Assembly: GCA_963844885.1 (NCBI GenBank)
Contig: CAWJQA010000006.1
Coordinates: 868,001 to 932,000, forward strand
Origin: DATMER01 sp963844885
GTDB taxonomy: Bacteria > Acidobacteriota > Thermoanaerobaculia > Multivoradales > UBA5704
Direction: 5' to 3'
DNA: 64,000 nt
Shown here: positions 55,119 through 63,018 of the stretch, in pieces
Layout: every line of letters begins with the position of its first letter
How positions within the stretch are numbered: position 1 is the first letter of the stretch
Position numbers and translations under genes: made by a program
Notes under the pieces: generated by a model
The model's input: the letters and a program-made list of their open reading frames with translations, nothing else
Databases searched by the model: none
What the model was told of the DNA's origin: nothing

Positions 55119-55432
55119 GCCGATAGGTTCCGGCCAAACACCGATAGGCTCCGGCCAGACGAGGAAAGATTCCAGCGAATCGCCGATAGACTCAGGCCAG
55201 ACGCCGAGAGGTTCCGGCGAGTCACCGATAGGTTCCGGCCAAACAGGGATAGGTTCCGGCAATCGCCGATAGGCGCCGGCCGAACGGCGATAGATCCCGG
55301 GGAGTCGCCGATAGGTTCCGGCCGAACGGCGATAGATCCCGGGGAGTCGCCGATAGGTTCCGGCCAAACGAGGATAGGTTCCGGGGAGTCGCCGATAGGT
55401 TCCGGCCGAACGGCGATAGGCTCAGAGGAGTC
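55119..55432. repeat. 15-unit palindromic array on a 21-bp lattice, type 2 (GCCGATAGG core)
   Basis: Fifteen units, fourteen of exactly 21 bp and one of 20 bp (unit 7, 55245-55264), plus a partial sixteenth. The common core is GCCGATAGGTTCCGGC (arms GCCG/CGGC). Two unit types tend to alternate in the second half: ending CCRAAC, or with GATCCCGGGGAGTC. The 20-bp unit breaks any reading frame and all frames lack natural protein character, so it is not coding. The surroundings are decayed genes. Confidence 0.75.
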
Positions 55433-55581
55433 GGCGATGCGGACGCCGGCTTTGTGGCGAAGGTCTTCATGGTCGGGGCTCCGCGCCTCGCAGGCCGCCT
55501 GCCGCATAGTCTACGCCGGTCCGGCAGAACCTATGGGCGACTCCTGTCGCAGGGACCCTAGCGCCGGTGAGGTCAAAGGGG

Positions 55582-55758
55582 TCAAGGACCCCACAAGGAG
55601 ATGACCACGCAGAACGAGCCGACGTATTCGAGAATCCTGAGCGAATCTGGACGAGACCCAGGCGCCGAACCGGGGGCCACCCGATTTTCGAGAGGGTCGA
55701 CGAGTTGGTCCAACTGCCCGAGAGCTCCACGCATTTCACGGATGGAGAGGGTCTTCAT
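55582..55758 (-). CDS. Phd/YefM-like antitoxin N-terminus, probably truncated
   Basis: ATG 55758 follows a strong GGAGGT. The first 20 residues (MKTLSIREMRGALGQLDQLV) match the start of Phd-type antitoxins. The following 38 residues (PLENRVAPGSAPGSRPD and on) do not. No toxin gene follows. It is probably a decayed or truncated antitoxin. Confidence 0.4.
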   Translation of the reverse strand: MKTLSIREMRGALGQLDQLVDPLENRVAPGSAPGSRPDSLRILEYVGSFCVVISLWGP

Positions 55759-56140
55759 CTCTGTACCTCCAAACAGAATGTAGCACAGCCAGGCGTGATG
55801 TGGCACATGGAGACTGTCTGCAACCCGGCGCCGATCTGGTCGAAGCGATCGAGAACGAGGCGAGCGCCGGCCGAACCATCACTGCGCCGAGGCCGATTCG
55901 TGGTCTATCCCAGTAGCCGGAGAGCCGTTTCCCTACTCTCTCTTGAAAGTCGGGTGGCACCCATTTCGGGGCCAAAACAAGCTTATCCGCGAGCACGGCC
56001 TCGTCCCCTGATGGAGCACGGTGCCATTCCACAAAGGCACCTGCCTCCTGAAGCAGGCACCGCCAGGTAGAAGCGAGCTGCCATCGTCGAGAGGCAGTCC
56101 TGTCCACAAATCCGTCACTGTCTCCTCGGAAAACACCCTC
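55759..56140. other. stretch without a supportable gene
   Basis: A minus-strand ORF covers most of it but shows changing protein-like fragments in two frames (for example VLDRFDQIGAGLQTV in a different frame from the rest), ending at the antitoxin-like start. This suggests a decayed upstream partner gene. Nothing can be named. Confidence 0.35.
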
Positions 56141-56150
56141 CACGAAGGGT

Positions 56151-56164
56151 GGTATGGTCCTTGC
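56151..56164 (+). promoter_or_regulatory. sigma-54 type -24/-12 promoter for the 56215 gene
   Basis: TGGTATGGTCCTTGCAC: GG at 56151-56152, ten bases, GC at 56163-56164. The -12 half (TTGCAC) matches consensus exactly; the -24 half (TGGTAT) has two changes from TGGCAC. The start codon is 51 bases downstream with its own AGGAGGT. Confidence 0.6.
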
Positions 56165-56214
56165 ACAATCCCGGTCCGGCCGCAAAAAACGATCCCTTTC
56201 TAGGAGGTAAGACG

Positions 56215-56712
56215 ATGCTTGCCACGATGGAAAAGCCCATGGCATCCAAACTGACGGATGTAAACTCGGTGACCGAATTGCTTCCGTCCGTGATCTACGA
56301 TCCGGTGCATCAAGTGATCACTGCCACCGTGATCGTTGGCTTCGATGCGACCACTTCCAACCTCGTAGTCCACGCCCCCCCCATCGCCATCCCAAAGGGA
56401 GTCGAGTCCTCGAGCTGGACGGTGCTCTGGAACGTTGTGCCTGACGCCACTCTCCAGTCGGCGTCTTTCCTTTCCACTTCCGAGGGAGTTGAAATTCCAG
56501 GGCAGAACCTACCTCCTGAAGTGACTCTCACGACGTTGGGGGAGGGGCAGTCCCTGGACCAGTGGCAGGCGACGTTCGTGAATGCTGTCACGGGCCCGAA
56601 CTCGTTCAACTATATCCTTTTGGTAAAGGGCACCCCCCTCGGCTCGACACTGGCGATGTTCAAGCGGCATGACCCCACGATCGTGGTGACTCCGGACCCG
56701 ATGGGCGGCTAG
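56215..56712 (+). CDS. orphan beta-rich protein under a sigma-54 promoter
   Basis: 165 residues from ATG 56215 (AGGAGGT at 7 bases). There is no signal peptide or membrane segment. The protein is beta-rich (VIYDPVHQVITATVIVGFDA, SSWTVLWNVVPDATLQSA, NSFNYILLVKG) with a Pro/Gly end. I recognise no family. Its stop codon overlaps the stop of the convergent kinase gene by 3 bases. With the 61212 gene it flanks a kinase/activator pair, and both carry -24/-12 promoters. Confidence 0.65.
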   Translation: MLATMEKPMASKLTDVNSVTELLPSVIYDPVHQVITATVIVGFDATTSNLVVHAPPIAIPKGVESSSWTVLWNVVPDATLQSASFLSTSEGVEIPGQNLPPEVTLTTLGEGQSLDQWQATFVNAVTGPNSFNYILLVKGTPLGSTLAMFKRHDPTIVVTPDPMGG

Positions 56713-59414
56713 TTGACCTGCCGGGGGCGGGTCAAGGCCTGGAAGGCGGGTTCCTTGCGCAGAGGGTCGAAGAAGGGGAGAGCGAACCAACTGGCATCGA
56801 CTTTCTGCGCCGCCGCCTGCCGGGCATGGAAGAGGGCCGAGCCGCGGTCGCCGATGAGGACGTAGACGACCGCGGCTTCCATGGAGAGCTGGCCATTGTC
56901 GGGAGTCAACCGCAGGGCCTGCTGAATCGCTTCGAGAGCCTGGTCGGTCTTGCCGAGATGGGCAAAGGCCTGAGCTTGAACGGCAAGCAGGCTCCAGTCA
57001 CCGGGAGTGGCACGGAGAGCGACGGACTCCGTAATGCCGGCATAAAGCCTTCTGGCTTCCGCCGGCCGGCCAAGGAGGGTCAGGCAATCCGCGAGGTTGA
57101 GCGCGGCCGATGGATCATCCGGTTTAAGAGCCAGGGCCTGCCGGAGGCTGGTTTCGGCTTCGGCGTAACGGCGCAGGAGCAGAAGGTTGCCTCCGAGGTT
57201 GGTCAGCGACCCGATCCCGGGGTCGCTCTTCACGACCTCCCGCAGCAGCGCCACGGCGCGCTCAGGGTTTCGTAGCAGCTCGATCTGCGCGAGGGTTTTG
57301 AGCCCGTCGAGATTGCCGGGAGAGCGTGCGAGAAGCTCTTCCAGATGCCGGCGCGCGTCATCGAGGCGGCTCTGGCGATACTCGGCGTTGGCCAGGGTGA
57401 GCAGGTTCGGCCAGGAAGGCTGGAGGCGGACGGCGGCCCGCATCAACTCCAGGCCTTCCACGGGCCGGCCTCGCCTTTCAGCGAGCAGGCCTCGCTGAAG
57501 CAGGCTTCCGGCCGGATCGATCTCCTCCAGGCTGGTCAGCGCGGCTTCGGCCTCGTCGAGATGCCCCGCCGACAGCTCCAGCTCGAAGCGGGCTTCCAGG
57601 GGCCGGGGATCTCCCGGCGCAATCCGGATCGCATCCTGGATCACGGCAAGCCCGCGCGCAAGGTAACGGGTGTCGCCCGTTTCAACGTACCGGCGGCGGG
57701 CGACTTTCGCTTCCTGGGAATAGGCTTCGACGAAGGACGGCGCTCTGGTTCTCAGCTCTCCCAGGCGGGCCAGAACGTCGTCGCTGGCGCCTTCCTGGGT
57801 GAGTCTCTGCCTCAGATCGAGAAAGGTCTGGTAGTCCTTTTCCTGGATCTCAAGCTCCAGCCGCGCTACGCGCAATCGCCTGTCGCCGTAGCCCTGCCGG
57901 AGCGCGGAGGCAACGGCATCGGCGAACAGCCGGGGGCGTGAAGAGAGCACCTCCAGAGCTTCGGTCCACAGCACCCGTCCGTCCTTTCCGCTCAGGCGCT
58001 GCAGGCTCACGTGGCAGAGGTCGCCGGCGCAGTCGGCCCGCGAGGCGATGACCTCGCCGGCGGCCACGGCGCGGGCGACGGCCGTCGGCGGCCCTTTCAC
58101 GACGTTGACCTTGTTGAAGTCCAGCGCGGCCAGACCGTCGAGAGCGGCGACGGTGCGGAGCAGAGCGGCCTGGATGTTGGCGGTGACCCGCGCCTGGTCT
58201 TCCGGAGAGAGCGAGCCGGCGATCTCCGGTTTGAGGACCGCCACGTAGACGGGCGGCGGCGGTTTGCGGGTCAGCAGCCAGATGGAGACCGCCAGAGCCA
58301 GCACGGCGACCGCGGTACCGGCAATGGCGATGGCGACGGCCCGGGCTCGCCGGCTCCAGCGGCGGGGAGACGGTACGATGCTGACCATGCCGCCAATACC
58401 GCCGGAGCCAATACCGCCGGAGCCGGAGGTGGCCCAGAGCCCGGAGGCCTGAAGCTCGGCGGCGACGGCGGCGGCCGAAGGCCGCTCCCGCGGCTCCTTG
58501 GCGAGACAGCGCGCCACGATCATCTCCAGAGCCGCGGGCACGTCGGCAACCACCTCCCGAAGCGGCAACGGGTTCTCGTAAAGGATGGCGTGGATCATCC
58601 CCTGCCGCTCGCCGCCGAAAGGCCGCCGGCCGGCGAGCATCTCATAGAGGACCGCGCCCAGCGCCCACAGGTCGGCGGCGGTGCCGACGCGCAACCCCTT
58701 GAGCTGCTCGGGCGCCATGTAGGAGGCGGTCCCCACCGCCATCCCCTCCTCGGTGATGCCGCCGGAATCGACCCAGCGGGCAAGGCCGAAATCGAGGAGC
58801 TTCACCCGGCCGTCCGGAAGCACCATCACATTCTCCGGCTTGAGGTCCCGGTGGACGATGCCGGCGGCGTGGGCGGCGGCGAGAGCCGAGGCGAGCTGGC
58901 CGGCGATGGCTGCCGCCTCGGGAATGGCGAGGCGCCCATCCGGCCGCCCGGCGAGGAGCTGTGCCAGGGTCGTGCCATCGTAATACGCCATGGCGAGGAA
59001 GCGCAGGCCTTCGTGCTCGCCGACCTCGAAGATGGTGCCGATGTTCGGATGATCCAGCGAGGCCGCGGCCTTGGCCTCGCGGCGGAAGCGGGTCACGTCC
59101 GCGGAGCTCGCCTCGCGCCGGTGGCGGAGAAACTTGAGGGCGACCTCCCGTCCCAGCTCGATATCCTGAGCGAGGTAGACGACGCCCATGCCGCCGCGGC
59201 CGAGAGGGCGAAGCAGCCGGTATTGGGAGATCTGCCGGATCGCGACGGGCTCCTCTGCCGGCAACGCGGGCCCGCCCTGGACCGCTCTCGGCGGAGCCGG
59301 GCCGTCGAACAGAGTGGCACTGGACGAGACCGGCAAGGCGGCGCCGCAGGCTACACAGCGGCTGTCGAACTCCGAGTTCTCCAGGCCGCAGGAAGGGCAG
59401 GGAAGCGCGCGCAT
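56709..59414 (-). CDS. zinc-ribbon Ser/Thr protein kinase with TPR sensor region
   Basis: 901 residues. An N-terminal zinc ribbon (CPSCGLENSEFDSRCVACG, Cys 6/9/20/23) is followed by a complete Hanks kinase: GRGGMGVVYLA, VALKF lysine, HRDLKPENV, LLDFGLA, APEQL. One transmembrane helix (VAIAIAGTAVAVLALAVSI) separates it from a ~530-residue periplasmic-side region. That region opens with an FlgO/TolB-like beta part (YVAVLKPEIAGSLSPED) and continues with TPR repeats (DARRHLEELLARSPGNLDGL). ATG 59414 overlaps the activator's stop as TGATG, so the two are coupled. Confidence 0.9.
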   Translation of the reverse strand: MRALPCPSCGLENSEFDSRCVACGAALPVSSSATLFDGPAPPRAVQGGPALPAEEPVAIRQISQYRLLRPLGRGGMGVVYLAQDIELGREVALKFLRHRREASSADVTRFRREAKAAASLDHPNIGTIFEVGEHEGLRFLAMAYYDGTTLAQLLAGRPDGRLAIPEAAAIAGQLASALAAAHAAGIVHRDLKPENVMVLPDGRVKLLDFGLARWVDSGGITEEGMAVGTASYMAPEQLKGLRVGTAADLWALGAVLYEMLAGRRPFGGERQGMIHAILYENPLPLREVVADVPAALEMIVARCLAKEPRERPSAAAVAAELQASGLWATSGSGGIGSGGIGGMVSIVPSPRRWSRRARAVAIAIAGTAVAVLALAVSIWLLTRKPPPPVYVAVLKPEIAGSLSPEDQARVTANIQAALLRTVAALDGLAALDFNKVNVVKGPPTAVARAVAAGEVIASRADCAGDLCHVSLQRLSGKDGRVLWTEALEVLSSRPRLFADAVASALRQGYGDRRLRVARLELEIQEKDYQTFLDLRQRLTQEGASDDVLARLGELRTRAPSFVEAYSQEAKVARRRYVETGDTRYLARGLAVIQDAIRIAPGDPRPLEARFELELSAGHLDEAEAALTSLEEIDPAGSLLQRGLLAERRGRPVEGLELMRAAVRLQPSWPNLLTLANAEYRQSRLDDARRHLEELLARSPGNLDGLKTLAQIELLRNPERAVALLREVVKSDPGIGSLTNLGGNLLLLRRYAEAETSLRQALALKPDDPSAALNLADCLTLLGRPAEARRLYAGITESVALRATPGDWSLLAVQAQAFAHLGKTDQALEAIQQALRLTPDNGQLSMEAAVVYVLIGDRGSALFHARQAAAQKVDASWFALPFFDPLRKEPAFQALTRPRQVN

Positions 59415-60958
59415 CAATCTCCCTGAAATTCGGCCTCCCGGGATTCAGCCAGGGAGCCCGTCGCCTCGCGGTGGCGAGCCAGCAACTTTTGCAGATAGGT
59501 TCGGTGGAGCCCCGACTCGCGGGCGGCGCGCGAGACATTGCCGTCGCAGCGCCGCATCAGCTCGACGAGAAAACGCTGCTCGACCGCGGCCACGCTCGCC
59601 TCCCGCGATTCATTCAACACCTCGCTCGTCAGCTCGGAAAACGCCGGCTCGGCCACAGGATCAGACGCCGCTCCCGCCATCTCCGGCGGCAGCAGGTCGA
59701 GATCGAGATCCGACCCGCGGGCCAGCAGGCAGGCCCGCTCGACGGCATGGGCCAGCTCGCGGACGTTGCCCGGGTACGGGTAGGCCTGAAGCGCCCGCTC
59801 GGCCCGCGGCGTCCAGCGCGGCCTCTCTCCGGGGCGCCGCCAGGACTGCCGAAGGAAATGATCGACGAGGAGAGGCACGTCGCCCCGGCGCTCGCGCAGG
59901 GGCGGCAGCGTCAGATCGAGCACCTTGAGGCGGAAGTACAGATCCTCGCGGAAGCGCCCTTCCTTCGCCATCTGCCGCAGATCGCGATGGGTGGCGGCGA
60001 CGATCCTCACGTCCACCTTCTCCGTGCGGTCGGAGCCCAGACGCTGGATCTCACCGAACTGGAGAAAGCGCAGCAGCTTCGCCTGTGCCTCGATCGGGAT
60101 CTCCCCCACCTCGTCGAGGAACAGCGTGCCGCCGTGGGCCGAGGCGAGGCGGCCCGGGCGATCGCGCTTCGCGTCCGTGAACGCTCCGGCGACGTGACCG
60201 AAGAGCTCGGATTCGAGCAGGGTGCCGGGCAGCGCCGAGCAGTGGACGGTGACGAACGGCCGTCCCCGGCGCGGGCTGTTGACGTGCAGCGCCCGGGCGA
60301 TCAGCTCCTTGCCGGTGCCGGTCTCGCCCAGCACGAGCACCGGAGCGTCCGCGGCGGCCACCTGCGCGACCACCCGGAGCAGCTCGAGCATCCGGGGATC
60401 GCGGGTGACGATCCCCGCGAAGTCGTGCTGGGCGAACAGATCGCGCTCCAGGCTGCGATTGCGGCGCCGCAGCTCCTCCCGGTCGCTCGCCCGCTTGAGG
60501 AAGAGGCCGGCGATCTCCGCGAGCTCGGCCAGGAAGGCGCGGCTCTCCGGGGTGAAGCTGTCGACGCGCTCCCGGTTTTCCAGGTAGACGACGCCGTAGA
60601 CCTCGCCGCCATGGCGTAGCGGCGCCACCAGCACGCAGCAGCGGCCGATCACCAGCCCGCTCTCGCCCGCGGCGAAGCGGGGATCTTCGATCAGGTTCGG
60701 CAGGTAGAGGAGAGCGCCGGTGGCGATCGCCTCGCGGACGAGCGTGCGGCTGAACCGGCGCTCCAGGTCGCTACGCCGGCCGCGCTCCTCCCCGACCTCG
60801 AACTTCTGCTGATAGGAGCCGTCTTCGCGGACGACGACAAAGCCCGTCTCGGCGCCGCACCGCTCGACGAGGCGCCGCAGGAGAACCTCGGGGGTCCGTT
60901 CCGCGTCGTCCTCGGCCAGCAAGAGCTTTGAGATCTCGTACAGATCCTCGTAGAGCAC
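59414..60958 (-). CDS. GAF-AAA+-Fis activator (NtrC family) with GAFTDA loop
   Basis: 514 residues. GAF domain at about 20-165 (ETGFVVVREDGSYQQKFEVG). AAA+ domain at about 185-425: GETGTGKE Walker A, GGTLFLDEVGEI Walker B, R-finger region REDLYFRLKVL. C-terminal Fis-type HTH (CDGNVSRAARESGLHRTYL). The sigma-54-contact loop reads GAFTDA instead of GAFTGA. GTG 60958 follows AGGCGGA. It lies directly upstream of the coupled kinase and divergent from the sigma-54-promoted 61212 gene, so it is the obvious activator of that promoter. Confidence 0.85.
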   Translation of the reverse strand: MLYEDLYEISKLLLAEDDAERTPEVLLRRLVERCGAETGFVVVREDGSYQQKFEVGEERGRRSDLERRFSRTLVREAIATGALLYLPNLIEDPRFAAGESGLVIGRCCVLVAPLRHGGEVYGVVYLENRERVDSFTPESRAFLAELAEIAGLFLKRASDREELRRRNRSLERDLFAQHDFAGIVTRDPRMLELLRVVAQVAAADAPVLVLGETGTGKELIARALHVNSPRRGRPFVTVHCSALPGTLLESELFGHVAGAFTDAKRDRPGRLASAHGGTLFLDEVGEIPIEAQAKLLRFLQFGEIQRLGSDRTEKVDVRIVAATHRDLRQMAKEGRFREDLYFRLKVLDLTLPPLRERRGDVPLLVDHFLRQSWRRPGERPRWTPRAERALQAYPYPGNVRELAHAVERACLLARGSDLDLDLLPPEMAGAASDPVAEPAFSELTSEVLNESREASVAAVEQRFLVELMRRCDGNVSRAARESGLHRTYLQKLLARHREATGSLAESREAEFQGD

Positions 60959-61059
60959 TCCGCCTGCCTCCGATCGGTGACATCTGCCTCTGGGGACAGA
61001 CAGATCTTAGCCGATTGTGAGGAAGAAAGCTCGCTCCACGAGCAGTGCCTCTCAAGAGT

Positions 61060-61075
61060 GGCACCCTGCCGTGCC
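61060..61075 (+). promoter_or_regulatory. inverted repeat, candidate activator-binding site
   Basis: GGCAC-N6-GTGCC lies 52 bases upstream of the -24 element, in the position and form of an NtrC-type upstream activating sequence. Confidence 0.35.
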
Positions 61076-61127
61076 CATCAAACGAAAAGATCTGTATTTT
61101 CAGTAGCTTACGATCCGGCAAGGGCAC

Positions 61128-61141
61128 GGCACGGCCCTTGC
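61128..61141 (+). promoter_or_regulatory. sigma-54 type -24/-12 promoter for the 61212 gene
   Basis: CGGCACGGCCCTTGCC: GG at 61128-61129 and GC at 61140-61141 with ten bases between. It matches TGGCACG-N4-TTGC except for the first base. The start codon lies 71 bases downstream. Confidence 0.7.
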
Positions 61142-61211
61142 CTCTGGGAGATGGCGAACGCAGTTGCAGCCTTGTTCCGACGAACAGGGTATTAACCAAG
61201 GGAGAATGACA

Positions 61212-62510
61212 ATGGCAACCTTGACACACGAAGCGAGTATGGCCCAGTCCGAAGAGGCAAAGGAAGCTGCCGTGGCTACCTATTGGCAGATCGGCCTCAA
61301 GGACCATCAAAACGACCCTGACAATCCGTCAACGGCCATCAACGACATCTGGGATGCAATGTTTCCGGCCAATCTCACACTCGTCGCACAGATCGTTGGC
61401 GCACTCTACGGCGATCACTACTTCGACCCCAGCATCTGCCAGATGAACGCCACCATGCTGGCGAACGAGCTCAACGCCGCCTTGGGGAAGAACCCCGCCG
61501 ACTGTCTTCGCGCAGCAACCACCGCGTTCAGCCAGTGGTACGGCCTTTCGGTGCGCTCGAACTTCCAGGACGCCGGCCTCATCCCGCGGCAAGGCAACTC
61601 CCTCGAAAGCCCCGACGTGGTCGTCAACGGCACCACTCCCACGACAGTGCAGCGGCTGATCACGATGTGGAACCAGACGATCTGGGGGCCGGTATCGAGC
61701 GATAAGAACCTCTCCTACGGCCGCGCGGCCAGCGTGAATCTGCCGGTGCCGATCACGAAACCGGTCATGAAGATGTACATCGTCGAGGGATCGATCAATC
61801 CGCCGAATCCGCGCAGCTGGACGCAGCTCTTCACGCAAGATGGCTCGGCTCCGACGGCAGCTCTGCAGAACACCCAGGGTGCGACGACGCTACAGCCCGG
61901 CGATCGCGCCGCAAACGCCGACGCGTTCATGTGGAACGTTCCCGGCACCGGCCACTACTGCGTCATCTCGGTGGCCGGCTCGGAGTTCTTCCTGAACGAT
62001 CCATCGCAGGTGAGTCCGAGTAACTGGAACAACATGACGTGGATCACCTATAACGGAGCGGCAGGATGGCACAACCTCGACACGCCGCAGGGCGATTCTG
62101 CAACGCTGAAGATCCACAACCTCGACGGCACGACCGAGCGGTTCGTGATCGAGGCGCATTGCAGTGAGCTACCCAAAGGCACCACGGTCTCCGTCGAGAC
62201 AACGGACAAGAAGTTGGCTACGCCGTTGCGCAGCGGCGTCGTGAGTATCGCCGCAAAAGATCAGGTCGTTGGAGCCGAAACGGAGCTGCCGGGCCACTAC
62301 TCCGGCGACGTGATTGTCCACTTCAAGACGCCGGACGGCAAGCCGCTCCCCCCGAGGGCCACGATCGACGTGCGCGGCTACTGGCACATTCCGCCGGGCC
62401 ACGCCCACTATGAAGGCGCGGTCAAGCTGCTCGGCGACACCCATGCGATCTCACTGAGTCGGCCTGTACGCCTGTTCGTTGGCAGCTTCACGCTCGTCGG
62501 TAAACTGTAA
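61212..62510 (+). CDS. orphan cytosolic-looking protein under a sigma-54 promoter
   Basis: 432 residues from ATG 61212 (AAGGGAGA in front; ATG 61206 also possible). There is no signal peptide. The N-terminal ~130 residues are helical (AVATYWQIGLKDHQND, ICQMNATMLANELNAALG). The middle is mixed, and the C-terminal half is beta-rich, Ig-like (GTGHYCVISVAGSEFFLND, TLKIHNLDGTTERFVIEAHC, HYSGDVIVHFKTPDG, GHAHYEGAVKLLGD). I recognise no family. Flanked by two NtrC-type regulators, one divergent and one downstream, it is likely induced by a specific signal. Confidence 0.7.
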   Translation: MATLTHEASMAQSEEAKEAAVATYWQIGLKDHQNDPDNPSTAINDIWDAMFPANLTLVAQIVGALYGDHYFDPSICQMNATMLANELNAALGKNPADCLRAATTAFSQWYGLSVRSNFQDAGLIPRQGNSLESPDVVVNGTTPTTVQRLITMWNQTIWGPVSSDKNLSYGRAASVNLPVPITKPVMKMYIVEGSINPPNPRSWTQLFTQDGSAPTAALQNTQGATTLQPGDRAANADAFMWNVPGTGHYCVISVAGSEFFLNDPSQVSPSNWNNMTWITYNGAAGWHNLDTPQGDSATLKIHNLDGTTERFVIEAHCSELPKGTTVSVETTDKKLATPLRSGVVSIAAKDQVVGAETELPGHYSGDVIVHFKTPDGKPLPPRATIDVRGYWHIPPGHAHYEGAVKLLGDTHAISLSRPVRLFVGSFTLVGKL

Positions 62511-62583
62511 TCCGGAAGCCGTCTGACCGGGACCCTAAATGCCAGCAGTGCCAGTGGAATAATCGCAACTTCGAGGAAAAAGT

Positions 62584-62614
62584 GATGGCGAGGGCGCCCG
62601 ACGCCCTCGCCATC
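62584..62614. terminator. 13-bp perfect hairpin after the 61212 gene
   Basis: GATGGCGAGGGCG and its exact complement with a 5-base loop, 73 bases after the stop. No T tract follows, so it is a strong RNA structure rather than a proven intrinsic terminator. Confidence 0.5.
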
Positions 62615-62694
62615 GAGAACCTGGAACGCCTCGTCCGGGCTGACCACGGTCAGTAGCCTTCGACCTCGGGTCGCGGTCACACCTTCGGCGACCC

Positions 62695-62940
62695 GCCGAC
62701 AGGCTTCGGAGAGGCGCCGAAGAGTGAAGTCGACCGCCGAAAGGCTTCGGCGGTCGGCGACGCGTCTCGGCGGGTTGCCGAAAGGCTTCGGCAGATGCCG
62801 AAGGGCTTCGACGAAGCGCCGAAGCGTTGAGGCGACCGGCGAAGACCTTCGGCATGACGCCGAAAGGTCTCGGGAGACGCCGAAGCTCCTCGGCATGACG
62901 CCGAAAGGTCTCGGGAGGCGCCGAAACGTGTCGGCGAGGC
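62695..62940. repeat. 12-unit palindromic array on an alternating 20/21-bp lattice, type 3 (GCCGAAAGG core)
   Basis: Twelve units with lengths 21, 20, 20, then 21 and 20 alternating to the end, a 41-bp dimer. The core GCCGAAAGGCTTCGGC has palindromic arms. The dimer GCCGAAAGGTCTCGG / GCCGAAGCTCCTCGG is repeated at 62859 and 62900. The mean of 20.5 bp is not a codon multiple, so no frame is kept. It lies between the 61212 gene and the FHA-like activator. Confidence 0.75.
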
Positions 62941-63018
62941 GGCCCGTTGACCCCCCGACTGCGAAGGGGCTAAAGTCGCCTCCAACCCGGACAAGACGAT
63001 AGGGGGAGATCACCCAGG

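Noticed and set aside
55119..55432. CRISPR array
   Set aside because: Units are 21 bp with no spacers of separate origin, no cas genes are near, and the palindromic core varies between units.
55106..55507. Heptapeptide-repeat protein (EPIGDSP-like) from the array
   Set aside because: One 20-bp unit shifts the frame in mid-array, no ribosome site is present, and the sister arrays alternate 20 and 21 bp, so frame is not under selection.
55736..56245. 169-residue minus-strand ORF upstream of the antitoxin-like start
   Set aside because: Protein-like fragments lie in different frames and the start has no ribosome site. No family is recognisable.
61060..61075. A second sigma-54 promoter at GGCACCCTGCCGTGC
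   Set aside because: The spacing between GG and GC is 11 or more, not 10, on either strand. It is better read as an inverted repeat.
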